The position numbers and the translations under genes were made by a program. Under the pieces are notes generated by a model that saw only the letters and a program-made list of their open reading frames with translations, did no database searches and was not told the DNA's origin. A stretch of DNA of 8,351 bases, taken from positions 1 to 8,351 of the forward strand of contig JAPXLS010000096.1 of assembly GCA_033809435.1 (NCBI GenBank), written 5' to 3'. This document shows positions 1-5,694 of this stretch, piece by piece. This DNA comes from JAAZIN01 sp033809435. GTDB taxonomy: Bacteria > Bacillota > Dethiobacteria > DTU022. The stretch's first letter is position 1, and every line of letters begins with the position of its first letter.

Positions 1-726
1 CCTCCGAAGGCGGGAAAAACAATTCTGCTCAAGCAAATTGCCAACAGTATCTCTACCAACCATCCCGAGGTCACCCTGATTATCTTGCTTGTTGATGAAC
101 GTCCCGAAGAGGTTACCGACATGGAGCGGAGTGTAAAGGCGGATGTGGCCAGCTCAACTTTTGATCAGAAACCGGAGAACCATATCCGTATCTCGGAGCT
201 GGTCCTGGAGCGGGCGCAGCGCCTGGTAGAGCAGGGTCATGATGTGGCTATCCTGCTGGACAGCATTACCCGGCTGGCCCGGGCCTACAACCTGGTTATA
301 CCCCCCAGCGGCAGGACCCTTTCCGGCGGCATTGATCCGGCGGCCTTTTACAAGCCCAAACGCTTCTTCGGGGCGGCACGGAACATTGACGGCGGCGGCA
401 GTCTGACCATAATAGCCACCGCCCTGATAGACACCGGCAGCAGGATGGACGATGTCATCTATGAGGAGTTCAAGGGAACGGGCAATATGGAGCTGCACCT
501 GGACCGTAAAATTTCGGAAAGACGAATTTTTCCGGCCATTGATATCTCCCGTTCGGGAACGCGCCGCGAAGAGCTGCTTCTTGACGAGCGCAAGATTGAA
601 CTGATGTGGGCGCTGCGGCGGGCGATGGGGAATACCCAAAACATTGAGTTTTTGGAAATGCTTCTTGACAAGCTGAAGCAGACCAGGGACAACGAGGACT
701 TTTTAAGCAGCATGCATTCATTTTAG
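1..726 (+). CDS. rho: Transcription termination factor Rho, 3' part (5' end outside window)
   Basis: Rho is a homohexameric RNA-dependent ATPase/helicase that terminates transcription. The open frame runs in from base 1 without a start, and 241 residues are visible. The first codons spell the Walker A loop PPKAGKT, where the E. coli protein is near residue 180, so the N-terminal RNA-binding domain and part of the ATPase core lie outside. Visible landmarks (numbered from base 1) are the Walker B strand VAILLDSITRLARAYN (82-97), the Q-loop around SGRTLSGG (103-110), PKRFFGAARN (119-128), the R-loop region EEFKGTGN (155-162) and the arginine-rich SRSGTRREELL (183-193). The C-terminus NEDFLSSM matches the usual Rho ending. 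The stop is TAG at 724-726. No intrinsic terminator with a T-run follows. Rho next to rpmE and prfA is a common Firmicutes order. Identification is essentially certain. Confidence 0.98.
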   Translation, partial: PPKAGKTILLKQIANSISTNHPEVTLIILLVDERPEEVTDMERSVKADVASSTFDQKPENHIRISELVLERAQRLVEQGHDVAILLDSITRLARAYNLVIPPSGRTLSGGIDPAAFYKPKRFFGAARNIDGGGSLTIIATALIDTGSRMDDVIYEEFKGTGNMELHLDRKISERRIFPAIDISRSGTRREELLLDERKIELMWALRRAMGNTQNIEFLEMLLDKLKQTRDNEDFLSSMHSF

Positions 727-772
727 CCTTTTCACCCTGATGCAGACAGGGGCATTCACCTGGCAGCCGGAT

Positions 773-801
773 CACCTTCATGGCATGAAATGCATAAAAT
801 A
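773..801 (+). promoter_or_regulatory. Candidate mother-cell (SigE/SigK-type) promoter of the LysM-M23 gene
   Basis: CATAAAATA at 793-801 fits the SigK -10 form CATAnnnTA fully and the SigE -10 form CATACAHT at 7 of 8 positions. CAC at 773-775 could be a SigK -35 with a 17-base spacer. TCACCTT at 772-778 matches 5 of 7 positions of a SigE -35 with a 14-base spacer. A start near 807 would leave a leader of about 50 bases before the ATG at 857. A TTGACA at 808-813 has no -10 at a suitable distance. This rests on consensus matching from memory and is only suggestive; read-through from rho is the alternative. Confidence 0.33.
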
Positions 802-841
802 ATTCCTTTGACAGCAAAATATGCTCTAAACCATGCTGTTG

Positions 842-850
842 AAGGAGGAT
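842..850 (+). promoter_or_regulatory. Ribosome binding site that fixes the LysM-M23 start
   Basis: AAGGAGGAT is a near-perfect anti-16S match 6 bases before the ATG at 857. An in-frame ATG lies upstream at 833, but the strong site is located inside that longer frame and nothing comparable precedes 833. Translation therefore very likely begins at 857. Confidence 0.85.
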
Positions 851-856
851 CAAGCC

Positions 857-1744
857 ATGCCAGCTCTTCCGAAAGCGGTAACGGTAATGCTTATTGTCGG
901 GATGGCCTGTTTCTGCTCCTGGGAAAAGGCCCCTGCCATGGAATTTGAAGTCGAAGAAGAAGAAAGCGAATCTGGTGAGGTGCCGATATACTACCGGCAG
1001 CTTCAGGACTTTGCGGCGGTAAAAGGCGGGGAAGAGGAGTTACGCAAACCGAAAATCCTTGATTATACTATTGAACCGATGGATTGTCTGTACGCTATCG
1101 CAGAGCGGTTTGGGACCGATGTGGATACACTGGTCCGGTTGAATGATATTGCCAATCCCAGCCTGATTTACCCCGGCGACCATCTGGAAATATTGAATGT
1201 GATCGGCTGTGTTCACGATGTTGAAGAGGGCGATACCGTAGCGGCTATAGCCGCGGCTTATGGCGTTGATGAGAATGCAATCCGGGAGGCAAATGAGCTG
1301 AAAGATCCGCCGGTATTGTCCCGGGGTGAAAGGATTATTGTCCCGGGCGGGGCCGCCTCGCGCAGCTCGCCGCGGGTATCGTTTTGCTGGCCCTTGAAGA
1401 GCAGGATCTCTTCCGGCTATGGCTGGCGCGGCGATAAATTTCATTATGGAATTGACATTGCCGCACCCCTTGGAACTGCCTTTTGCGCCGCAGCAGGGGG
1501 CCGGGTCACGCATGCCGGTTACAGGGGCAGTTATGGGATCATGATCGAGTTGGATCATGGCGGCGGCTATCTTTCCCGCTATGCGCATGCCTCCAGGTCG
1601 ATTGTTGCTGTGGGGCAGCGGGTTTTACCGGGCCAGACGATTGGCTATATCGGGATAACAGGCAACACTACCGGGCCGCACCTGCATTTTGAAATTCATG
1701 CAGCGGGGGAAAAAGTGAATCCTCTTAAATACCTGCAGCAATAA
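857..1744 (+). CDS. Secreted peptidoglycan hydrolase, two LysM repeats plus M23 (LytM) metallopeptidase domain
   Basis: The 295-residue protein is exported and predicted to bind and cut peptidoglycan cross-bridges. The N-terminus has one Lys and a hydrophobic stretch (7-21), followed by a plausible signal-peptidase site after APA (25-27). An acidic linker (29-40, EVEEEESESG) comes next. LysM repeat 1 spans about 69-113 (DYTIEPMDCLYAIAERFG...) and LysM repeat 2 about 119-163. The M23 domain covers about 186-290 and keeps every catalytic element: HxxxD in FHYGID (H196, D200), H244 in YAHAS, and HLH (H275, H277) in GPHLHFEI. It is therefore probably active, unlike degenerate LytM scaffolds. It sits between rho and rpmE in the same direction and has a strong ribosome binding site. 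The candidate mother-cell promoter upstream suggests, but does not prove, a sporulation role. Family assignment is firm; the physiological role (cell separation, wall turnover or spore morphogenesis) is open. Confidence 0.93.
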   Translation: MPALPKAVTVMLIVGMACFCSWEKAPAMEFEVEEEESESGEVPIYYRQLQDFAAVKGGEEELRKPKILDYTIEPMDCLYAIAERFGTDVDTLVRLNDIANPSLIYPGDHLEILNVIGCVHDVEEGDTVAAIAAAYGVDENAIREANELKDPPVLSRGERIIVPGGAASRSSPRVSFCWPLKSRISSGYGWRGDKFHYGIDIAAPLGTAFCAAAGGRVTHAGYRGSYGIMIELDHGGGYLSRYAHASRSIVAVGQRVLPGQTIGYIGITGNTTGPHLHFEIHAAGEKVNPLKYLQQ

Positions 1745-2029
1745 GCCTTTTCCGGGGTACGGAGTGCAGGGGGCAAATCGCGCAGTACTGGGATTATTGC
1801 CGGAGACAGCAAGGGTCCCCCTAACGGTTTTGATGCGGCTCACTGCTCCATTGACGGCTCCGTCTATACCGGCCGGTCCGGGGGGGCATCCTGATTGCCA
1901 TTACAATATGCGGGAATATCTCGAGGCGGCCGGCCTGAAACCTTTCCGGGTGCTGTGCGTGCGTGTTGCGCAATGAATATAGTTGTGCTAAAATTTATTT
2001 CGATAGCGAATCGGGGAGGTTGTTCAGAG
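1745..2029 (+). other. 285-bp gap between LysM-M23 gene and rpmE, no convincing gene
   Basis: A 70-codon frame (1764-1976) and the in-frame upstream extension of rpmE (1895-2029) are open. Neither has a good ribosome binding site or a recognisable product, and the rpmE extension lacks any L31-like sequence. A short perfect stem GACGG/CCGTC (1853-1864, 2-base loop) is not followed by a T-run, so it is not an intrinsic terminator. The last 65 bases carry the rpmE promoter candidate and ribosome binding site. Confidence 0.6.
1966..1994 (+). promoter_or_regulatory. Housekeeping (SigA-type) extended -10 promoter of rpmE
   Basis: TTGCGC (1966-1971) and TAAAAT (1989-1994) are separated by 17 bases. 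A TGn extended -10 element (TGC, 1986-1988) directly precedes the TAAAAT. The -35 is weak (3 of 6), but the extended -10 compensates. Transcription would start near 2001, about 30 bases before the rpmE ATG. The leader contains a small stem (CGAT 2001-2004 with ATCG 2010-2013) next to the ribosome binding site. This promoter probably serves the rpmE-DUF1385-prfA-prmC run. Confidence 0.6.
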
Positions 2030-2230
2030 ATGAAAGATAAAATTCATCCCCCTTATTTCCGCACTGTGGTGACCTGTGCTTGCGGGGAATCCTTTGAAAC
2101 CGGTTCTACAAAGGAGAACTTGAAGGTGGAGATATGTTCCAAATGCCACCCATTCTTTACCGGCAAGCAGAAATTTGTCGATACAGGCGGCAGGGTGGAG
2201 CGGTTTAAACGGAAGTACGGACTGGAGTAA
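2030..2230 (+). CDS. rpmE: 50S ribosomal protein L31, zinc-binding (C+) form
   Basis: This 66-residue protein of the large ribosomal subunit lies in the central protuberance and bridges to the small subunit. The family signature is complete: VTCACGESFETGST near the N-terminus, EICSKCHPFFTGKQKFVDTGGRVERF in two consecutive blocks, and a basic end. The four cysteines C16, C18, C36 and C39 form the Zn site of the C+ class, so this is the zinc-replete paralog rather than the zinc-starvation form. The ATG at 2030 was chosen because residue 1 gives the canonical MKDKIHPPY start and GGGGAGG (2013-2019) precedes it, although the frame is open further upstream. HPPY replaces the more usual HPKY. It is the first gene of a compact run of translation genes. 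Confidence 0.97.
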   Translation: MKDKIHPPYFRTVVTCACGESFETGSTKENLKVEICSKCHPFFTGKQKFVDTGGRVERFKRKYGLE

Positions 2231-2274
2231 AACCGAAAGGTTCATCTCCCAAAGGACAGGGGAGGGTTAGCACG

Positions 2275-3189
2275 ATGCCAAGGCTGCAATGGGTCGGCGG
2301 CCAAGCAGTTATTGAAGGGGTAATGATGCGTTACCGCGACCGCATGGCCATTGCCTGCCGGCGCAGTGACAACGGCATCTCTCTTATTTTGGAGGAAAAG
2401 GTTCCCCTGTCCGGGCGCTGTCCTCCTCTGGGCTGGCCCATTTTGAGAGGCATGGTCTCTTTTTTTGAATCGCTCGTTGTGGGTGTGCGCGCTATCAACC
2501 TTTCGGCGGCTGAAGCCCTGGAGGGTGAGGGAGAACAGATGCAGGGCTGGCAAACTTTTTTGGTTGTCCTGCTCGGTCTGATGCTGGGTGTGGGATTGTT
2601 TTTTATACTGCCTACCTGGCTGGCCGGTTTTCTGCCGGAATACTTGCATCCGGTAATGTTAAATTTGGCAGAAGGGTTGATCCGGCTGGCCATATTCTTG
2701 ACGTACCTTTACCTGGTAACGCGTTGGGGTGAGATGAAGCGTCTATTTGGCTATCACGGCGCCGAGCACAAGGCCGTCTTTTGTTACGAAGCCGGGGATC
2801 CGCTTGAGATCGAGAAGGCGCAGCAGTACAGTACACACCACCCTCGCTGCGGAACCAGTTTTTTACTTATTGTTATGGTGCTGAGCATTCTGCTTTTTTC
2901 TTTCTTCGGGTGGGTTTCATTATGGCAGCGGATCACTATCCGCCTGCTGATGCTGCCCCTGGTGGCCGGAATATCCTATGAAGCAATTCGCCTGACAGCG
3001 AGCAGCCGCCTGCGACTGCTCCGGCCGATCACCCTGCCCGGTCTATGGCTGCAAAATTTGACTACCAGCGAGCCGGATAACAGCCAGGTTGAAGTGGCTC
3101 TCTGCGCTTTGAAAGCGGTGCTGGAGTCTGAGGAGCCCGAGGAAGAAACATTGCGCCATTCAACGTCTGCGGTGATAGACAATGTTTGA
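2275..3189 (+). CDS. DUF1385 family (YqhQ-type) integral membrane protein
   Basis: The 304-residue membrane protein belongs to a family whose biochemical function is, as far as I know, unestablished. Family motifs are clear: GGQAVIEGVMMR (8-19), RG at 58-59, GYHGAEHKAVFCYE (159-172), HPRCGTSF (189-196) and a late SEPDNSQVEVALCAL (265-279). Four hydrophobic segments are visible at about 93-120, 127-149, 196-217 and 222-241. The N-terminal 90 residues and the C-terminal 60 are soluble. The conserved His, Glu and Cys in YHGAEHK and HPRCG look like a metal or redox site, which is my inference. GGAGG at 2261-2265 lies 9 bases before the ATG. The end overlaps the prfA start by 8 bp, indicating translational coupling. 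Its place beside prfA is recurrent in clostridial genomes, hinting at a link to translation or growth. Confidence 0.93.
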   Translation: MPRLQWVGGQAVIEGVMMRYRDRMAIACRRSDNGISLILEEKVPLSGRCPPLGWPILRGMVSFFESLVVGVRAINLSAAEALEGEGEQMQGWQTFLVVLLGLMLGVGLFFILPTWLAGFLPEYLHPVMLNLAEGLIRLAIFLTYLYLVTRWGEMKRLFGYHGAEHKAVFCYEAGDPLEIEKAQQYSTHHPRCGTSFLLIVMVLSILLFSFFGWVSLWQRITIRLLMLPLVAGISYEAIRLTASSRLRLLRPITLPGLWLQNLTTSEPDNSQVEVALCALKAVLESEEPEEETLRHSTSAVIDNV

Positions 3190-4252
3190 AAAGATGGAAT
3201 TGATTGAAGAGAGATATGGAGAGCTGGAGCGGCTGCTCAGCGATCCGGAGGTGCTGGGCAGGATGGACCTGTGGCAGCAGTATTCCCGGGAGCTGGCCGG
3301 ACTGGCCCCGGGCGTCGAGCTATACCGCACCTACAGGAAACTAAACAAGGAACTGGCCGACGCCCGTGAGCTTTTGCGGGATGAGCGCGAGGGCGAACTG
3401 GCCAATTTCCTGCAAGAAGAGATCGAGATAATAAGCGAGCATCTGGATGGGATTACCGGCAAACTGAAAGAGCAGCTGCTTAAACGGGATCCCCATGATG
3501 AGAAAAGTGTATTTCTGGAAATCAGAGCGGGCACAGGCGGTGAAGAGGCCGCCCTGTTTGCCGCTGATCTGCTCAGGATGTACAGCCGCCATGCCGAGCA
3601 AAAGGGCTGGAAGGTTGAGCTTATTGATGCTCATGCCACCGATATAGGGGGTTATAAAGAGGTAATTGCCGCTATAGAGGGGCAGGGCGTTTACAGCCGC
3701 CTCAAGTACGAGAGCGGTGTCCACAGGGTGCAGCGTATTCCGGCCACTGAATCGAGCGGCCGAATCCATACTTCGGCGGCTACCGTGGCCGTACTTCCCG
3801 AGGTTGAAGAGGTGGAGGTGGAGATCAATCCCCAGGAGCTGCGCATCGATACTTTCTGCTCCACGGGGCCGGGCGGCCAGAGTGTGAACACCACCCAGTC
3901 CGCCATCCGGGTGACCCATCTGCCCACCGGGCTGGTGGTTACATGTCAGGATGAAAAATCGCAGCTTAAAAACAGGGAAAAGGCTTTGCGGGTTCTGCGC
4001 AGCAGGCTGATGGATAAATATATTACCGAGCAGGAGGCCGAACTGGCGGAAGAACGCAGGCTGCAGATCGGCAGCGGTGATCGCAGCGAGCGCATCCGCA
4101 CCTATAATTTCCCCCAGAACCGCGTAACCGATCACCGCACCGGGCTGACTTTGCACCGGCTGGATCTGGTGCTGGAGGGAGATCTGGATGAAATTATTGA
4201 TAACTTGGCTGCTTCGGCAAGGGCAAAACAGTTGCAAGATACAGGAGATTGA
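3182..4252 (+). CDS. prfA: Peptide chain release factor 1 (RF1)
   Basis: RF1 recognises UAA and UAG stop codons and triggers peptidyl-tRNA hydrolysis in the ribosome. The 356-residue length is normal. The helical N-terminal domain spans about 1-100. FLEIRAGTGGEEAALFAADLLRMY (111-134, written here in part) begins the core. The codon-recognition tripeptide PAT is at 187-189 in RIPATESSGRIHTS, which marks RF1 rather than RF2 (SPF). The catalytic loop is GPGGQSVNTTQSA (229-241) with GGQ at 231-233; Q233 is the methylation target of the downstream PrmC. The loop reads GPGGQ where E. coli has GAGGQ, a known natural variant. The ATG lies inside the last codons of the DUF1385 gene (8-bp overlap) behind only a weak GGTGAT (3171-3176), so initiation is probably coupled to upstream translation. 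Confidence 0.98.
   Translation: MFEKMELIEERYGELERLLSDPEVLGRMDLWQQYSRELAGLAPGVELYRTYRKLNKELADARELLRDEREGELANFLQEEIEIISEHLDGITGKLKEQLLKRDPHDEKSVFLEIRAGTGGEEAALFAADLLRMYSRHAEQKGWKVELIDAHATDIGGYKEVIAAIEGQGVYSRLKYESGVHRVQRIPATESSGRIHTSAATVAVLPEVEEVEVEINPQELRIDTFCSTGPGGQSVNTTQSAIRVTHLPTGLVVTCQDEKSQLKNREKALRVLRSRLMDKYITEQEAELAEERRLQIGSGDRSERIRTYNFPQNRVTDHRTGLTLHRLDLVLEGDLDEIIDNLAASARAKQLQDTGD
4243..4247 (+). promoter_or_regulatory. Ribosome binding site that decides the prmC start
   Basis: AGGAG ends one base before the TTG at 4249, too close to initiate there. It ends 10 bases before the in-frame TTG at 4258. The second TTG is therefore the better start, although the first would create the classic 4-base stop/start overlap with prfA. 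Confidence 0.55.
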
Positions 4253-4257
4253 AAGCG

Positions 4258-5133
4258 TTGGCCTACAATAAAGACACTATTGAAGAGGCTCTGCAGAAGG
4301 CCTCTTCTTGTTTTAGAGCGGCGGGGCTTGAACAGCCGCGCGACGAAGCGGAAATATTGCTGGCTCATTTGCTGGGCTGGGACCGGTTAAGGCTTTTCCT
4401 GGAGCGCTCCCATGTTCCGGGGAAAACTCTGCAGGCGGCTTTCGAGGCAGCTGTTGAACGGAGAGCCCGGGGTGAGCCGCTTGCTTACATAACCGGGAAC
4501 AGGGAGTTTTACGGGCTGCAGTTTGCGGTGGGCCCCGGGGTGCTTATCCCCCGTCCGGAAACAGAGCTGATCGTTGATGCTGTCCTGGAATGGGCCCGTA
4601 GCGGGGAAGAAGAACTGTGCGGAATTGATCTGGGCAGCGGCAGCGGCAACCTGGCGGTGACGCTCGCTTACCATATGCCGAAGGCGATTTTCTACGCTGT
4701 TGATCTTTCCGCAAAGGCGCTGCAGCTGGCTGCGGCCAATGCAAAGCGGCATGGGGTCAGCGGGCGCATCCACTTTTTCCGGGGCTCTTATTTCGGGGCC
4801 CTTGAGGGAATTGAGCCGGCGCCCGGGTTCAACCTTGTGGTGGCAAATCCCCCCTATCTTACCGGGGCGGAGATAGAATCGCTGCCTGCATCCGTGCGGG
4901 TTTATGAACCGCGCCTGGCCCTGAACGGCGGTCCCGACGGACTGGCCGCCTACCGCTCCATTATGGAAGCCCTTCCTTCCTATGCCCGCGGACCGGGCCT
5001 GGCAGCGCTGGAGATTGACTCCGCCCGGTGCGATGTTATTCTTACGCTTTGCCGGAGATGCGGTATTTTCCATAGGCTGACCCTGCTCCATGATTACCAG
5101 GGTCTTCCCCGCATTCTGATGGGGCTATTTTAA
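4258..5133 (+). CDS. prmC: Release factor glutamine N5-methyltransferase PrmC (HemK)
   Basis: PrmC uses S-adenosylmethionine to methylate the glutamine of the GGQ motif in RF1 and RF2, which raises termination efficiency. The gene directly follows its substrate gene prfA. From the TTG at 4258 the protein has 291 residues, the usual size. The N-terminal helical domain includes GEPLAYITG (73-81) and GVLIPRPETE (94-103), which are hallmark PrmC motifs. The Rossmann fold has motif I IDLGSGSGNLAVTLA (123-137), the acidic ribose-binding D149 in YAVDLS, and motif IV NPPY (197-200), which binds the substrate glutamine. The C-terminus DYQGLPRILMG corresponds to the usual D-x-x-G-x-x-R ending. A TTG three codons upstream (4249) is the alternative start. 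The stop codon lies inside the 3' end of the convergent nikR. Confidence 0.96.
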   Translation: MAYNKDTIEEALQKASSCFRAAGLEQPRDEAEILLAHLLGWDRLRLFLERSHVPGKTLQAAFEAAVERRARGEPLAYITGNREFYGLQFAVGPGVLIPRPETELIVDAVLEWARSGEEELCGIDLGSGSGNLAVTLAYHMPKAIFYAVDLSAKALQLAAANAKRHGVSGRIHFFRGSYFGALEGIEPAPGFNLVVANPPYLTGAEIESLPASVRVYEPRLALNGGPDGLAAYRSIMEALPSYARGPGLAALEIDSARCDVILTLCRRCGIFHRLTLLHDYQGLPRILMGLF

Positions 5134-5544
5134 CTTTTCCCCGGTAGAGGTGGCGGTTAGCCGGCCGTGGATCACTCCTTTAACCGACAGCAGCTGGTTG
5201 GCCACCTCCTTGGCCTCTGCAGCCGGTCCCTTGATCAGAAGAACCTCCAGGCAGCGGTCATGCGCCAGGTGAACATGCATTGTCGAAACGATGAGCTCAA
5301 CGTAACGATGCTGCAACTCCAGCAGAAGATCATTCAAGCCCCGGACATGGTGATCGTAGACCAGGGTGATCGTCCCCGCCACCTCAACATCATCATCGGA
5401 CCACTCCACCTCGACCAGCTGGTTCCGGATCAGATCCCGAATTGCTTCCGAACGGTTGGCATAACCTTTCAAAGCTATTTCCCGATCAAAGGATTCCAGC
5501 AGTTCCCGGTCCATGGAGACTCCAAAGCGGATTAATTTGGCCAT
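5125..5544 (-). CDS. nikR: Nickel-responsive transcriptional repressor NikR
   Basis: NikR is a tetrameric ribbon-helix-helix regulator that, when loaded with Ni(II), represses nickel uptake genes and often itself. The ATG at 5544 gives 139 residues beginning MAKLIRFGVSMD, the DNA-contacting beta strand. It is preceded by AGGAAGGAGG on the minus strand (plus positions 5551-5560) with a 6-base spacer. The frame extends 13 codons upstream, but that stretch has no family sequence. The RHH domain covers about 1-45 (NRSEAIRDLI, 30-39). The C-terminal ACT-like nickel domain holds all four square-planar ligands: H79 in LQHRY, H90 and H92 in MHVHL, and C98 in DRCLEV. These match H76, H87, H89 and C95 of E. 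coli NikR. Its 3' end overlaps prmC by 9 bp, tail to tail. It is divergent from sigG. No nickel transporter or nickel enzyme gene is visible in the window, so its target must be elsewhere. Confidence 0.96.
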   Translation of the reverse strand: MAKLIRFGVSMDRELLESFDREIALKGYANRSEAIRDLIRNQLVEVEWSDDDVEVAGTITLVYDHHVRGLNDLLLELQHRYVELIVSTMHVHLAHDRCLEVLLIKGPAAEAKEVANQLLSVKGVIHGRLTATSTGEKLK

Positions 5545-5606
5545 TTCCGGCCTCCTTCCTGTTGCTCGCGCAGAGCAGCGCACTCTTTTTCAAGGATTCT
5601 ACAGCA

Positions 5607-5615
5607 ATTATAACA
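5607..5615 (-). promoter_or_regulatory. Extended -10 promoter of nikR
   Basis: On the minus strand TGT followed by a perfect TATAAT occupies plus positions 5615 down to 5607, an ideal TGn-TATAAT extended -10. No good -35 stands 16-18 bases upstream, which extended -10 promoters can tolerate. Transcription would begin near 5600, leaving a leader of about 55 bases. That leader contains a small stem (TGCTC 5563-5567 with GAGCA 5573-5577, plus-strand notation). I could not find a clear NikR palindrome. Confidence 0.55.
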
Positions 5616-5644
5616 TTTTCTCATCATTAAAAACCTACAGGAAT

Positions 5645-5674
5645 GTCTAAACCATACAGATAATGGCAAGAATA
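5645..5674 (+). promoter_or_regulatory. SigF-type forespore promoter for sigG-spoIIR
   Basis: GTCTA (5645-5649) and GGCAAGAATA (5665-5674) are separated by exactly 15 bases. The B. subtilis SigF consensus, as I recall it, is GYWTA-N15-GGNRANANTW. The -10 matches at every position and the -35 at 4 of 5. A start near 5681 would put the AGGAGGG ribosome binding site (5681-5687) almost at the 5' end, giving a very short leader. SigF control fits both genes: in B. subtilis spoIIIG (sigG) and spoIIR are SigF-dependent. Confidence 0.62.
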
Positions 5675-5694
5675 GAGGTGAGGAGGGAAGAGTT

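Noticed and set aside
735..751. CCCTG/CAGGG stem after rho as a terminator
   Set aside because: Only five pairs with a 7-base loop and no following T-run.
808..836. TTGACA as a SigA promoter for the LysM-M23 gene
   Set aside because: The only -10 at acceptable spacing is CATGCT (832-837, three matches), and a start there would remove the ribosome binding site.
833..856. Upstream ATG for the LysM-M23 gene
   Set aside because: It adds eight residues encoded by the ribosome binding site of the ATG at 857 and has no site of its own.
1764..1976. 70-codon open frame in the gap before rpmE
   Set aside because: No ribosome binding site fits its start, the product is Pro/Ala/Leu-rich without recognisable motifs, and it is within what chance gives at this GC content.
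1895..2029. In-frame upstream extension of rpmE
   Set aside because: The extra 45 residues do not resemble L31, and GGGGAGG plus the canonical N-terminus favour the ATG at 2030.
3341..4237. Long minus-strand open frame inside prfA
   Set aside because: It is the antisense shadow of the clearly coding prfA frame, with no family motifs and no ribosome binding site.
5652..5666. CCAT-N7-ATGG as a NikR operator
   Set aside because: Only four paired bases per arm, and it does not resemble NikR sites I know, such as GTATGA-N16-TCATAC.
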